64,000 nucleotides of DNA, taken from assembly GCA_017937125.1 (NCBI GenBank), contig JAGBEH010000001.1:744001-808000 (forward strand), read 5' to 3'. A model generated the notes under the pieces. It did not search any database and was not told where the DNA came from. It saw only the letters and a list, made by a program, of their open reading frames with translations. Shown here piece after piece: positions 47,181 to 56,528 of this stretch (its first letter is position 1; the number at the start of each line of letters is the position of its first letter). This DNA is from Alistipes sp. GTDB lineage: Bacteria; Bacteroidota; Bacteroidia; Bacteroidales; Rikenellaceae. Position numbers and translations under genes: made by a program.

Positions 47181-47831
47181 TCAGTTATTGTTGTTTTCCT
47201 CGTTCTCTTTCACGAAATACGCGACTTTTTCGAGGATGGTCGTTATGTCGTAATTCTCGACGACGATGCCCTGCGGGACGTTGAAGGGGGCGGATGTGAA
47301 GTTCAACACCCCTTTGATACCTGCGTTGATGATAGGTATGACTAATTGCGAAACCACTTTTGTCGGCGAGGACAATATGACTATGCTGATGTCCTTGTTC
47401 GAAACCACATCCTCGAAATTGTCCATATGATAACAGGGAATGTCGTCTATCGTGCTGCCGACCTTTGCGGGATCGATGTCGAATGCCGCCGTAATGCGCA
47501 GTTTCAACCCTTTGCTGTTGAAATATTTCGTAATGGCCTGCCCCAGATGTCCCATACCGATTACTCCTATGTTCATCGCGGCTTCGCTGTCGAGGATGTT
47601 GTTGATGAACTCGATGAGGACCTTCACGTCGTAGCCTTTTTTCGTGTCGCTCGAAAAACCTATCAACATAAGGTCCCTACGTACCTGCACGGCCGTAATG
47701 CCGTGGATGCCTGCGAGAACGTGCGAGAAAATATGGGTTATGCCCTGCTTGTGGCACGACAGCAGCGTCCGCCGATATTCGCTCAGTCGTTCTATCGTCT
47801 TTTCGGGTATGGTATTTCTGAGATTGGCCAT
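47181..47831 (-). CDS. rex: Redox-sensing transcriptional repressor Rex
   Basis: A 216-residue repressor that senses NADH/NAD+. N-terminal winged helix (about 5-80; PEKTIERLSEYRRTLLSCHKQ and VRRDLMLIG), then a Rossmann domain (NIGVIGMGHLGQAITKYF) and the C-terminal swapped helix. The start at 47831 (MANLRNTIPEKTIERL) matches the family; a longer frame overlaps the LysM gene. It lies 8 bases after that gene and 6 bases before ribF-like. Linking a redox repressor to flavin synthesis is biologically sensible. Confidence 0.95.
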   Translation of the reverse strand: MANLRNTIPEKTIERLSEYRRTLLSCHKQGITHIFSHVLAGIHGITAVQVRRDLMLIGFSSDTKKGYDVKVLIEFINNILDSEAAMNIGVIGMGHLGQAITKYFNSKGLKLRITAAFDIDPAKVGSTIDDIPCYHMDNFEDVVSNKDISIVILSSPTKVVSQLVIPIINAGIKGVLNFTSAPFNVPQGIVVENYDITTILEKVAYFVKENEENNNN

Positions 47832-47839
47832 AATGCTGC

Positions 47840-49705
47840 TTATTCGATCGAAACCGTAAAGTCGTTGTTGTAGTTTATTCGCACCCACTCGTTATTGACG
47901 TTCAGCTCCCTGCCTTCGGGACGGGCGAAAGCGTACGGCGTTTGCAGCGGGGTGTAGCGTTTATCCGCCAGACCGTTGCTTATGTCCGAGAACATTCCGA
48001 GACAGAATATGACTGCCGCATCGTATCCGCGGTATGTGTACAGTGACGGAATCGCGCCGAACTCCGCGATATAGCGTCTGTCGAATGCCTTGACACGTTC
48101 GTCGCTTCCGTGCGAATGGTACGAGGACATAAGGGTTACCCTGTTCTGGAAGAATATCGAACGGTCGATATTCGCATAGCGGTTCCATTTCGAATTCCCG
48201 AAGACCGTAAAGTGCGACACCGTGCGTTCGCGGGCCGTAAGCGAGATGTTGGCCGAAGCGATTGCGGCAAGTATGCGGTCTACCTCCGTTTCGTTGTCGG
48301 ACAGAATGACGAAGACGTTGTTTTTGCTCCCGCGCAGTAACGGTGTCATATCGCTCGGACTCAACGGTTCGTCGGTCTTGATGCCGAGACGTGCACGCTC
48401 CTTTTCGCGCTGTTCGATCACGGACGGATGTTCGTATGCGTATTTGTGGGTGGCAAAGCGCTGTCCGTTCAGCAATGCCAGTATTTCCTGCTCGAATGCG
48501 GCATCATTGCTCTCGCCGTATATGAGCGTCACCTCCCTACTGCCGTCGAACAGGTCGCCGACCTTGTCGTATTTACGGCTCGGGGCAGGCGACATCTGGA
48601 ACAATACGCGGCTGTCGATGGACGACAGCGATGCCAGCGGGGAAACGACGGGAATGTCGTTGCTCTCCGCATATTCGGTAACTTTCGCGATTTCGGCTTC
48701 GTAAACTGGTCCGATTATGATGTCGGGACGCGACCCGCCGAAGTCGGAGCCGACTATTTCCGACACTTTTTCGGGATTATGCTCCGTATCGAAGAGGGTC
48801 AGTTCGACGGAGTACCCTTCTTTCTTCACCCTCTCCAGCCCCGACAGGAATCCGCGATAGAAATCGAGATAATTGTTGTTCGTCTCGCCGTGTTTCGTCA
48901 TCGGCAGCATCAATACGGCCCGCAGCGGCGACTGCGCGTTTACGGCCTTGAAATTCTCTGTGCGTCCGTCGGTATCGGCGGATGAGAATCCCGTTTCGGG
49001 CGGTGCTGCCGCGCGCGGCAGTTTGATTATGGTTCCGCTCTTCAGCCCTTCGGACATATCGTTCAGCGATGCGATGACGTCTTCCGTCGTGGAGAACCGT
49101 TTGCAGAGCGAATATATCGTATCGCCCGCTTGTACTATGTAATATGTGTATCCGTCGGGCGCGACCGAATTGAGTGTGTTCTTATACTCCTCCCATTCGT
49201 TGCGCACTTGTGTCTCGCGCGTCTGCCCGATTTCCGACTTGCGGATATACAGTCGCGTGCCGATACTCAGCTGTGTCGGGTCTATGTCCGGATTGTCGCC
49301 GATGATGGTATCTATCGATACGGCATATAGGCGGGAGACCGAATAGAGCGTCTCTCCGGCTGTGACCGTATGGAACTCGTAGTCCTTCCTGCGCTTTTTC
49401 GGTTCGTTGTCGGTCGGGTTCGCGCCCGCGACGACCGGAATTTTTATGGTCTGGTCCTGCTTCAGTCCGTCGGCTGCGGAACGGTTATGGGCTATAATCT
49501 GCCCTTCGTCTATGCCGTAAGCCTTGGCAATCGAGTACAACGTCTCGCCGGTCTGTACCGTATGGATGTAAAATTTGGCGCCGTTGATATATACGATCGT
49601 TCTGGAGCGCTCGAACGGCACCGACGTCGGATAAGCGTCGGCGGTGCCGATAAGCACCGGCGCCAGCAACGATAAATATATATATAAATATGCTCTTCTT
49701 CGCAT
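47840..49705 (-). CDS. Triple LysM protein with type 1 periplasmic-binding domain
   Basis: A 621-residue secreted protein. Signal peptide at about 1-26 (APVLIGTADA), three LysM peptidoglycan-binding repeats at about 45-92 (HTVQTGETLYSIAKAYGI), 110-158 (HTVTAGETLYSVSRLYAV) and 185-233 (YIVQAGDTIYSLCKRFST), then a type 1 periplasmic-binding/LivK-like fold over about 260-620 (LRAVLMLPMTKHG, PDIIIGPVYEAEIAKVTEYA, IPVVSPLAS). The fold recalls LpoA, the activator of penicillin-binding protein 1A, so a cell-wall regulatory role is plausible; this is inference. Its ATG overlaps the stop of the exonuclease gene by one base. Confidence 0.88.
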   Translation of the reverse strand: MRRRAYLYIYLSLLAPVLIGTADAYPTSVPFERSRTIVYINGAKFYIHTVQTGETLYSIAKAYGIDEGQIIAHNRSAADGLKQDQTIKIPVVAGANPTDNEPKKRRKDYEFHTVTAGETLYSVSRLYAVSIDTIIGDNPDIDPTQLSIGTRLYIRKSEIGQTRETQVRNEWEEYKNTLNSVAPDGYTYYIVQAGDTIYSLCKRFSTTEDVIASLNDMSEGLKSGTIIKLPRAAAPPETGFSSADTDGRTENFKAVNAQSPLRAVLMLPMTKHGETNNNYLDFYRGFLSGLERVKKEGYSVELTLFDTEHNPEKVSEIVGSDFGGSRPDIIIGPVYEAEIAKVTEYAESNDIPVVSPLASLSSIDSRVLFQMSPAPSRKYDKVGDLFDGSREVTLIYGESNDAAFEQEILALLNGQRFATHKYAYEHPSVIEQREKERARLGIKTDEPLSPSDMTPLLRGSKNNVFVILSDNETEVDRILAAIASANISLTARERTVSHFTVFGNSKWNRYANIDRSIFFQNRVTLMSSYHSHGSDERVKAFDRRYIAEFGAIPSLYTYRGYDAAVIFCLGMFSDISNGLADKRYTPLQTPYAFARPEGRELNVNNEWVRINYNNDFTVSIE

Positions 49706-50478
49706 TACAGTTTTCCGTTCTTTTCCCGAAAGCGTATCTCCGTAATTACCTTTTTCGTATACAGCGGGAAATCTCCGTTCATCATCCACGTGTAGTAACT
49801 CGGCTCGATCGAGAATATCTCGCTGACGGATCTCCCCTTGTATTTCCCGAATCCGAACACCTCATTGCCCTTCTCGTCATATACTATGCGTCCCGCATAA
49901 TCGACGGTCTCGCCTCTCGCCGAAAATTCGGCGAGGGCATCGACATCGTTTTCGAGTATCGGATAGCGGTCCAGCTGCGCCTTGAGGACCTCGTAAGTCG
50001 CCTTGGTGTCGGCTTCGGCCGAGTGTGCGTCGGTGAGGTCCTTGTCGCAGTAAAATTTGTATGCCGCAACGAGCGTACGCTGTTCCATTTTGTGGAATAT
50101 GTTCTGCACGTCTATGAACTTGCGTCTTTTGAAATCGACGTCGATTCCCGCGCGCATAAACTCTTCCACCAGCATCGGCAGGTCGAACCTGTTGGAGTTG
50201 AATCCGCCGAAGTCGCACCCCTGCATAAACCGATCGAGCGATTTGGCTATCTGCGCGAATATCGGGCACTCTTTCACATCATCGTCCGTAATGCCGTGAA
50301 TGGCCGTCGCCTCGGCGGGGATGTGCATTTGCGGATTTATTCTCCGAGTCTTCACTATCTCCTCTCCGTCGGGCATAACCTTGACGAGCGATATTTCGAC
50401 TATCCTGTCCTTGGCCGTATCCACACCCGTGGTCTCGAGGTCGAAAAATATTATCGGACGTTTTAAGTTCAGCTTCAT
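49705..50478 (-). CDS. DnaQ-like DEDDh 3'-5' exonuclease
   Basis: A 257-residue exonuclease of the DNA polymerase III epsilon type. ExoI is IIFFDLETTGVD (Asp13, Glu15), ExoII FNSNRFDLPML and ExoIII HSAEADTKAT (the DEDDh His and Asp). A C-terminal module of about 60 residues (VFGFGKYKGRSVSEIF) resembles the DUF3820-like part of exonuclease X-type proteins. It lies 9 bases after dnaN and overlaps the LysM gene, so it is probably the proofreading or repair exonuclease expressed with the clamp. Confidence 0.92.
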   Translation of the reverse strand: MKLNLKRPIIFFDLETTGVDTAKDRIVEISLVKVMPDGEEIVKTRRINPQMHIPAEATAIHGITDDDVKECPIFAQIAKSLDRFMQGCDFGGFNSNRFDLPMLVEEFMRAGIDVDFKRRKFIDVQNIFHKMEQRTLVAAYKFYCDKDLTDAHSAEADTKATYEVLKAQLDRYPILENDVDALAEFSARGETVDYAGRIVYDEKGNEVFGFGKYKGRSVSEIFSIEPSYYTWMMNGDFPLYTKKVITEIRFREKNGKL

Positions 50479-50487
50479 CGTTCGCTA

Positions 50488-51612
50488 TTATGCGTTGATC
50501 ATCATCGGCATAAGCAGCATAAGCGTCGAACTGCTCTGCTTGTCGTCGTAAACCGGCTTGAAGACTCCCGCACGGGTCGCGTCCGCCAATTCGATCACCA
50601 CCGTCGGCGTTTCGATATTCGAAAGTATCTCCACTAAGAACGTGGACTTGAAGCCGATCGAAATGGGCGATCCCTCATAGCTGCAATTAAGCGTTTCGTT
50701 GGCCGATACGGAGAAATCTATGTCCTGTGCCGTGAGGTTTACCTTGTTGTCGGATATGTCCATACGGATAAGGTTCGTCGTCGGGTTCGAGCAGACCGCC
50801 ACGCGGCGTATGCCGTTTACAAGCTCGATGCGGTCGATAAGCACCTTGTTCGAGTTGTTGGTCGGGATCACGGCGTTATAATTGGGGTAATTGCCCTCGA
50901 TAAGTCGGCAGACGAGCGTATGGCTTTTGAGTTTGAATACGACGTTTTTCGTGTCGAAACTTACGCTTATGGCGTCATCCTCCTTGAGCAGAACCGTCTT
51001 GAGCAGGTTCGCGGGCTTTTTGGGAAGAATGAACGACGCCTTGATGTTCGTCGCCGTTTCGGTCGTGTATTTCACGAGCTTATGTGCGTCGGTCGCAACG
51101 AAAGTGATGCCTTCGGGATCGAGATTGATGTAAACGCCGTTCATTACGGGGCGCAGCTCGTCATCCGCCGTGGCGAAAATGGTCTTGTTGATTCCATTGA
51201 CGAGCGTGTCCACATCGAGGGATATTTCGTTCTTGTCCTCGCCCAAAGACGGAATTGCCGGATAACTTACGGGGCTTGCGCCGGGAATGGAGAGCGAACC
51301 GCTTTTCCAGTTTATCTTTATTTCCCACGTCTTGTCGTTCACCTCTATTGACAGCGGCATTTCGGGAAACTCTTTCAGCGAATCGAGCATCAGCTTCGCA
51401 GGTGCGGCAATGGTGCCTTCGCTCTCGAAGTTCTCGACCGTAATCGCTCCCGCGAGCGTCGTTTCGAGGTCGGAGGTCGTGACTTTCAGGTTGCCGTCCT
51501 TCAGTTCCATAAGGAAATAATCGAGAATGGGCAATGTGTTTTTGTTGCTTATGACTTTTCCCGTCGTTGCGAGCAACGACAATAATGCGGAACTTGATAC
51601 AGTGAATTTCAT
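50488..51612 (-). CDS. dnaN: DNA polymerase III beta sliding clamp
   Basis: A 374-residue ring-forming processivity factor of normal length, made of three related domains. The N-terminus MKFTVSSSALLSLLATTGKVISNKNTLPIL is typical up to the first domain core, and the C-terminal residues (DDKQSSSTLMLLMPMMI) form the partner-binding cleft. It acts with DnaE, which is encoded in this window (39363-43307) and carries a QQSLFGG clamp-binding motif. Second gene of the minus-strand run, 22 bases after udp. Confidence 0.97.
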   Translation of the reverse strand: MKFTVSSSALLSLLATTGKVISNKNTLPILDYFLMELKDGNLKVTTSDLETTLAGAITVENFESEGTIAAPAKLMLDSLKEFPEMPLSIEVNDKTWEIKINWKSGSLSIPGASPVSYPAIPSLGEDKNEISLDVDTLVNGINKTIFATADDELRPVMNGVYINLDPEGITFVATDAHKLVKYTTETATNIKASFILPKKPANLLKTVLLKEDDAISVSFDTKNVVFKLKSHTLVCRLIEGNYPNYNAVIPTNNSNKVLIDRIELVNGIRRVAVCSNPTTNLIRMDISDNKVNLTAQDIDFSVSANETLNCSYEGSPISIGFKSTFLVEILSNIETPTVVIELADATRAGVFKPVYDDKQSSSTLMLLMPMMINA

Positions 51613-51634
51613 GGTAATGTCTTTTATCTTTCTT

Positions 51635-52510
51635 TTATATTGTTGCTAATTTGTCGAGTGCCATCGCTATCATCTGCTTTACGAACGGCTTGTAATCGGT
51701 GCAGGCGTCTTTGGCGATACGCTGCGCTATTATGGTGCATATCGTGGTCGCACGGTGTCCCATAAGCGTTGCCAGCCCCGCGAGTGCGGAACCCTCCATT
51801 TCGAAGTTGGTTATCCTGCGTCCGTTGAAATCGAACGACTCTATCTTCTCGTTCAGATGTACGTCGGCAGGCTCCAGACGTACCCAACGGCCTTGAGGTG
51901 CGTAGAACCCGGGGGCCGCGATCGTCATACCTTCGACCGTCGAATCCTTGAACAGATCCCATAATTCGGCGTCGGCATTTATGAAATACGGTTTGGGAAG
52001 CAGTTCGTTCCAGCCCGTATGTTTCATAAAGGCCTGCTCGATTTCCAAATCGCAGACGTCGTTGCGCCCCTTGTAGTAGTTCAGCAATCCGTCGAATCCT
52101 ATCGACGTGCGCGAGAAAACGAAATTCCCGACTTCTATGTCGGGCTGTATCGCGCCCGACGTGCCCAGCCTGACGAGCGTAAGGCGGCGCAATTCGGGTT
52201 TTACCTGACGGGTCGCGAAATCGATATTCGCGAGTGCGTCGAGTTCCGTGACCGATATGTCTATGTTGCCGATACCGATACCAGTTGATAATACCGTCAT
52301 ACGTTTTCCCTTGTATGTACCGGTTACGGTGTTGAATTCCCTGTTCGACACTTCGCACTCTTTCGTGTCGAAGAATGACGAAACGAGCGCTACCCTGCCG
52401 GGGTCGCCGACAAGAATTACGATGTCGGCAAGCTGCTCGGGTTTGAGGTGCAAATGGAAAATGGAACCGTCATCATTGATTATCAGTTCCGAAGGCGGTA
52501 TGATTCTCAT
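51635..52510 (-). CDS. udp: Uridine phosphorylase-type nucleoside phosphorylase
   Basis: A 291-residue nucleoside phosphorylase I family enzyme, best matching uridine phosphorylase, which splits uridine with phosphate into uracil and ribose-1-phosphate. Motifs: ILVGDPGRVALVSSFFD (phosphate site), VLSTGIGIGNIDISVTEL, LVRLGTSGAIQPD and the nucleoside-site segment FEMEGSALAGLATLMGHRATT. It is first in the run with dnaN, an unusual partner. The purine-specific signatures are absent, but the exact base is not proven. Confidence 0.88.
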   Translation of the reverse strand: MRIIPPSELIINDDGSIFHLHLKPEQLADIVILVGDPGRVALVSSFFDTKECEVSNREFNTVTGTYKGKRMTVLSTGIGIGNIDISVTELDALANIDFATRQVKPELRRLTLVRLGTSGAIQPDIEVGNFVFSRTSIGFDGLLNYYKGRNDVCDLEIEQAFMKHTGWNELLPKPYFINADAELWDLFKDSTVEGMTIAAPGFYAPQGRWVRLEPADVHLNEKIESFDFNGRRITNFEMEGSALAGLATLMGHRATTICTIIAQRIAKDACTDYKPFVKQMIAMALDKLATI

Positions 52511-52622
52511 ATTTTTGCGTGTTTTGGTTTTATAATTGGCATAAAAGTAATATATTTACATCGATTTTCAAAGAAAACGATTCTAAATTTTTTTATATAG
52601 GTATCTTAACAAAAATCAGGCT

Positions 52623-54011
52623 ATGACATTAATAAAATCCATTTCGGGCATCAGGGGGACTGTCGGAGGTAATCAGGGCGATAATCTGACGCCTATAGAC
52701 ATAGTTAAATTCACATCCGCATATGCGCGTTTTATCGGCAGCCGCAAGGAAGGGAAGCGTCTGACGGTGGTTGTCGGGCGCGATGCACGCCTTTCCGGAG
52801 AGATGGTCAATGACATAATCGAAGGTACGCTGCTCGGCTGCGGCGTAGATGTCGTCAATGTAGGTCTGTGCACTACCCCCGGTACGGAGATGGCTGTAAC
52901 GGCCTATAACGCCGACGGCGGTATCATTATCACCGCCTCGCACAATCCGAAGCAGTGGAATGCGCTGAAATTGCTTAACGAACACGGCGAGTTCCTCAAT
53001 GCGGAGGAGGGCAAGAGAGTGCTCGAATTGGCCGAACGTGAGGATTTCGAATTCCCGCATATAGACGGGATAGGAAAAGTGCTGTCGCGCCAATCATTTA
53101 ATGATGAGCATATAAAACGGGTGTTATCTTTACCTTTGGTCGATGCGGATGCCGTTCGCAACCGACATTTCAAGGTGGTGGTCGATGCGGTTAATTCCGT
53201 CGGCGGCATAGTGATGCCTAAGCTGTTGCGCGAACTCGGCTGCGAGGTCGTGGAGCTGAACTGCGAACCTACCGGAAATTTCGCCCACAATCCCGAGCCG
53301 CTGCCCGAAAATCTTACCGAAATATCGGATGTCATAGTGCGTGAAAAGGCCGATCTCGGCATAGTGGTGGATCCCGATGTAGACAGATTGGCATTCGTGA
53401 GCGAGGACGGCTCGATGTTTGTCGAGGAGTATACGCTCGTGGCGGTTGCCGATTATATCCTTTCGAATAAGGTCGGCAATACGGTGTCGAATCTGAGCTC
53501 GTCGCGTGCGCTGCGTGATGTAACCGAACGTCTGGGCGGCGAATATTTCGCTTCGGCCGTGGGAGAAGTGAATGTCGTTGCGAAGATGAAAGAGGTCGGG
53601 GCCGTTATCGGCGGCGAAGGCAACGGCGGAGTGATATATCCGGAGTTGCATTACGGCCGCGATGCATTGGTCGGTGCGGCGCTGTTCCTCACCTATCTCG
53701 CAAAGAAGAATATGACGATGACGGAGTTGCGCGGGACATACCCGTCGTACTATGCCTCGAAGAACAAGATAGAGCTTACTCCTGCAATAGACGTGGATAA
53801 AGTTTTGCTTGAGATAAAACGTAAATATGCCGGTGAGAACGTGAATGATATAGACGGCGTGAAGATAGACTTCGCTGAAAACTGGGTGCATCTCCGCAAG
53901 TCGAATACCGAGCCTATAATCCGCGTTTATACCGAGGCGAAATCGATGGATGAAGCCGATGCGCTTGCTAAGAAATTCATCGGCGAGATCAAGAATATTT
54001 GCAACCTGTAA
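52623..54011 (+). CDS. glmM: Phosphoglucosamine mutase-type phosphohexomutase
   Basis: A 462-residue alpha-D-phosphohexomutase. The phosphoserine is in GIIITASHNPKQWNALKL, the metal-binding loop is DPDVDRLAFVSEDG, the sugar-binding loop is GEGNGGVIYPE and the phosphate-binding loop SNTEPIIRVYTEAKS. These fit the GlmM group, which makes glucosamine-1-phosphate for peptidoglycan and LPS; phosphomannomutase activity cannot be excluded. It is divergent from udp and followed by a peptidase gene after 12 bases. Confidence 0.9.
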   Translation: MTLIKSISGIRGTVGGNQGDNLTPIDIVKFTSAYARFIGSRKEGKRLTVVVGRDARLSGEMVNDIIEGTLLGCGVDVVNVGLCTTPGTEMAVTAYNADGGIIITASHNPKQWNALKLLNEHGEFLNAEEGKRVLELAEREDFEFPHIDGIGKVLSRQSFNDEHIKRVLSLPLVDADAVRNRHFKVVVDAVNSVGGIVMPKLLRELGCEVVELNCEPTGNFAHNPEPLPENLTEISDVIVREKADLGIVVDPDVDRLAFVSEDGSMFVEEYTLVAVADYILSNKVGNTVSNLSSSRALRDVTERLGGEYFASAVGEVNVVAKMKEVGAVIGGEGNGGVIYPELHYGRDALVGAALFLTYLAKKNMTMTELRGTYPSYYASKNKIELTPAIDVDKVLLEIKRKYAGENVNDIDGVKIDFAENWVHLRKSNTEPIIRVYTEAKSMDEADALAKKFIGEIKNICNL

Positions 54012-54023
54012 ACAATTGTCGTT

Positions 54024-55385
54024 ATGGATGATATGAATAAATATATCGAGCAGAACAGGAACCGCTTTACCGACGAGTTGTTCGAGTTGCTGCGTATACC
54101 GTCCGTCAGTGCGCAATCGGAGCACAAACCCGATATGGTGCGCTGTGCTGAGTGGCTGGCTGCCGAACTGGTCAAGTCGGGGGCGGATCACGCGGAGGTG
54201 ATGCCTACGGACGGTAATCCCGTGGTTTTTGCCGAGAAAATCATCGACCCGTCGGCCAAAACGGTGTTGGTGTACGGGCATTATGACGTTATGCCGGTAG
54301 ATCCGCGCGAAGAGTGGCATACCGAACCGTTCGAGCCTGTCATCAGGGACGGACGCATTTGGGGGCGCGGCGCGGACGACGATAAGGGACAGCTGTTTAT
54401 GCATTGCAAAGCCTTTGAAGCTATGTGTGCGACGGATACACTGCCCTGCAACGTGAAATTTATGCTCGAGGGCGAAGAGGAGATAGGTTCCGAACATCTT
54501 TACGGTTTCTGCCGCGATAACAGGGATATGCTGAAAGCGGACATTATTCTCGTGTCGGACACCTCTATGGTCTCGATGGATACGCCGTCGATTACCTGCG
54601 GACTGCGCGGACTGACCTATATGGAGGTGGAGGTCATCGGGCCCGACAAAGATTTGCATTCGGGATTGTTCGGCGGAGCGGTCGCCAATCCCGCGAATGT
54701 TTTGGCTCGGCTCGTCGCTTCGCTGACGGATGAGAACGGGCATATAACCATCCCTCATTTTTACGATGACGTTCGAGAACTGACGGACGCCGAACGCGAA
54801 GCGTTCAATAAAGTGCCGTTCGATCTGGAAGATTATAAGAAGTCGCTCGACATAGACGATGTAGAGGGTGAAAAGGGCTATACTACAATGGAACGCACGG
54901 GTGTCCGACCTTCGCTCGATATCAACGGCATATGGGGCGGTTATATCGGTGAGGGAACGAAGACCGTAATTCCATCCAAGGCGTCGGCGAAGATCTCTAT
55001 GAGATTGGTTCCCGATCAGGATTTCAACAGGATAGGCGAACTGTTCGAAGCGCATTTCCGTGCCATAGCGCCCGCGAGCGTGAAGGTGAATGTTAAATTC
55101 CTGCACGGCGGTGCGCCATATGTCGCTCCGACGGATATGCCTGCATATAAGGCTGCGGAACGGGCTATTACGGATACGTTCGGCAAAAAGCCGCTGCCGT
55201 TTTATTCAGGCGGCTCCATTCCGATAATCAGCGGATTCGAGCGTATTCTCGGAATCAAATCGCTGCTCATAGGGTTCGGGCTTGCCAAGGATGCCATACA
55301 TTCTCCGAACGAGAGTTTCGGTCTCGACCAGTTCTTCAAGGGCATAGGGACCATCCCCTTGTTCTATAAGTATTTTGCGGAGTGA
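54024..55385 (+). CDS. M20-family dipeptidase
   Basis: A 453-residue zinc metallopeptidase of the M20 (PepV/CNDP-like) group, which cleaves dipeptides. Metal ligands are in VLVYGHYDVMPVDP (His, Asp), GADDDKGQL (bridging Asp), EGEEEIGSEH (catalytic Glu and ligand Glu) and VSDTSM; the dimerisation lid follows (about 200-330, HSGLFGGAVANPANVL). No signal peptide, so cytosolic. It follows glmM by 12 bases. Confidence 0.93.
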   Translation: MDDMNKYIEQNRNRFTDELFELLRIPSVSAQSEHKPDMVRCAEWLAAELVKSGADHAEVMPTDGNPVVFAEKIIDPSAKTVLVYGHYDVMPVDPREEWHTEPFEPVIRDGRIWGRGADDDKGQLFMHCKAFEAMCATDTLPCNVKFMLEGEEEIGSEHLYGFCRDNRDMLKADIILVSDTSMVSMDTPSITCGLRGLTYMEVEVIGPDKDLHSGLFGGAVANPANVLARLVASLTDENGHITIPHFYDDVRELTDAEREAFNKVPFDLEDYKKSLDIDDVEGEKGYTTMERTGVRPSLDINGIWGGYIGEGTKTVIPSKASAKISMRLVPDQDFNRIGELFEAHFRAIAPASVKVNVKFLHGGAPYVAPTDMPAYKAAERAITDTFGKKPLPFYSGGSIPIISGFERILGIKSLLIGFGLAKDAIHSPNESFGLDQFFKGIGTIPLFYKYFAE

Positions 55386-55403
55386 TTTCGGTCTCTGTAA
55401 GTA

Positions 55404-55448
55404 AATGCAGCACGGGTGACATTGTACGATTGTCACCCGTGCTGCATT
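55404..55448. terminator. Bidirectional terminator between convergent genes
   Basis: A perfect 18-bp stem, AATGCAGCACGGGTGACA (55404-55421) with its complement (55431-55448), and a 9-base loop. The T-runs are weak on both sides. The longest perfect hairpin stem I found in the window. Confidence 0.75.
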
Positions 55449-55549
55449 ATTATAACCTGCCGTCTTGCACGGTCAGCCGATAGATTTGCGCCATTACACA
55501 GTTCCTCGCGAATCGATACCGACGGAAAGAACGGCTGCATAACCTTGCA

Positions 55550-56512
55550 TCAGAAATCGATTCCGACACCTACTCTGAAGGTGTTGCGCCAAGGGCAGCT
55601 TTTGGCTGCGACCCAGTAGGAAGCATCGATCTGTATGTGCATAAACCGCAGTCCGAGGCCGACGGTCGCATAACCGTAGTAGTTGTATCCGTAACCTGCG
55701 CGCACTGCCAACAGCTGCATAAGCGTATATTCCACACCGACATTCGCCATAAATGTCTTCATCGATTCGGACTGATACATATATCCCAAATCGACAGTCC
55801 CTTCGAGAGCGTGTGCATCCGAAAACGGTGCGTACAAGGATGCGCCGACTTTGCCCGAAATAGGCAGGTCGGATTTAATGTCGCCGAATGAGAATCCGAG
55901 ATTCGCAGCTTTCGCACCGATATTGATTTTGGCGCCGTCGAGGATATTCAGCGGGAGGGACGAGTAGACTGCGAGGTCGAATCCGATGGTGTTGGAGTTG
56001 CTGCCTATGCCCGTTGCATAATGGCCGTAACGGGCTGTCAGCGACAGGCCGACCTTGTCGCATACTTTATAACCGTATGCGACGTCCAGGGCCTTTCCGT
56101 TCGGACGGGTGGTTTTCAGGTGTATGGGGTTGTTATTCTCGTCTTTGGGAACGAACGGATAGTTGTCCCATCCTGCCGAGACTTCCGTTAATTTGGGCTC
56201 CTGATACATCCTGCCGCCGACAGACAATGCGTGGCGATCGCTGATTTTGACATATCCGCCTAAAGACAGCAGGTAATATCCTCCTGCGACATCGCTTTGC
56301 CACGGCGTGTACGAGAATTGCGCCTGAATATTCTTGTATTCGAACAGCGGTGCCGCCGCATTTCCGAATACGGACCACGCATCGCCCGTCACGGCAACCG
56401 AAGCGTCGCCCATAGCCGATGTGCGGGCATTGGGGTTGATGGTGAGGTATTCTTGTCCGTACGTATTGGCGGCAAGGAAAGAAATGATGAATATGGATAT
56501 TATCTTTTTCAT
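55550..56512 (-). CDS. PorV/PorQ-type outer-membrane barrel protein
   Basis: A 320-residue outer-membrane protein. Signal peptide at 1-19 (AANTYGQ), then the family opening YLTINPNARTSAMGDASVAV and a FadL-like barrel ending in Phe (VGVGIDF). PorV is the shuttle that carries T9SS cargo from the translocon to the attachment complex; PorQ has a related role, so which it is cannot be said. It is encoded 16 bases after a subtilase with a T9SS C-terminal domain, so the pair is probably transcribed together. Confidence 0.8.
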   Translation of the reverse strand: MKKIISIFIISFLAANTYGQEYLTINPNARTSAMGDASVAVTGDAWSVFGNAAAPLFEYKNIQAQFSYTPWQSDVAGGYYLLSLGGYVKISDRHALSVGGRMYQEPKLTEVSAGWDNYPFVPKDENNNPIHLKTTRPNGKALDVAYGYKVCDKVGLSLTARYGHYATGIGSNSNTIGFDLAVYSSLPLNILDGAKINIGAKAANLGFSFGDIKSDLPISGKVGASLYAPFSDAHALEGTVDLGYMYQSESMKTFMANVGVEYTLMQLLAVRAGYGYNYYGYATVGLGLRFMHIQIDASYWVAAKSCPWRNTFRVGVGIDF

Positions 56513-56528
56513 ATGAGTATGGGCCTGT

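Noticed and set aside
53130-55106. A 658-codon minus-strand open frame across glmM and the M20 peptidase.
   Set aside because: It spans two well-supported genes in antisense; no domain is recognisable.
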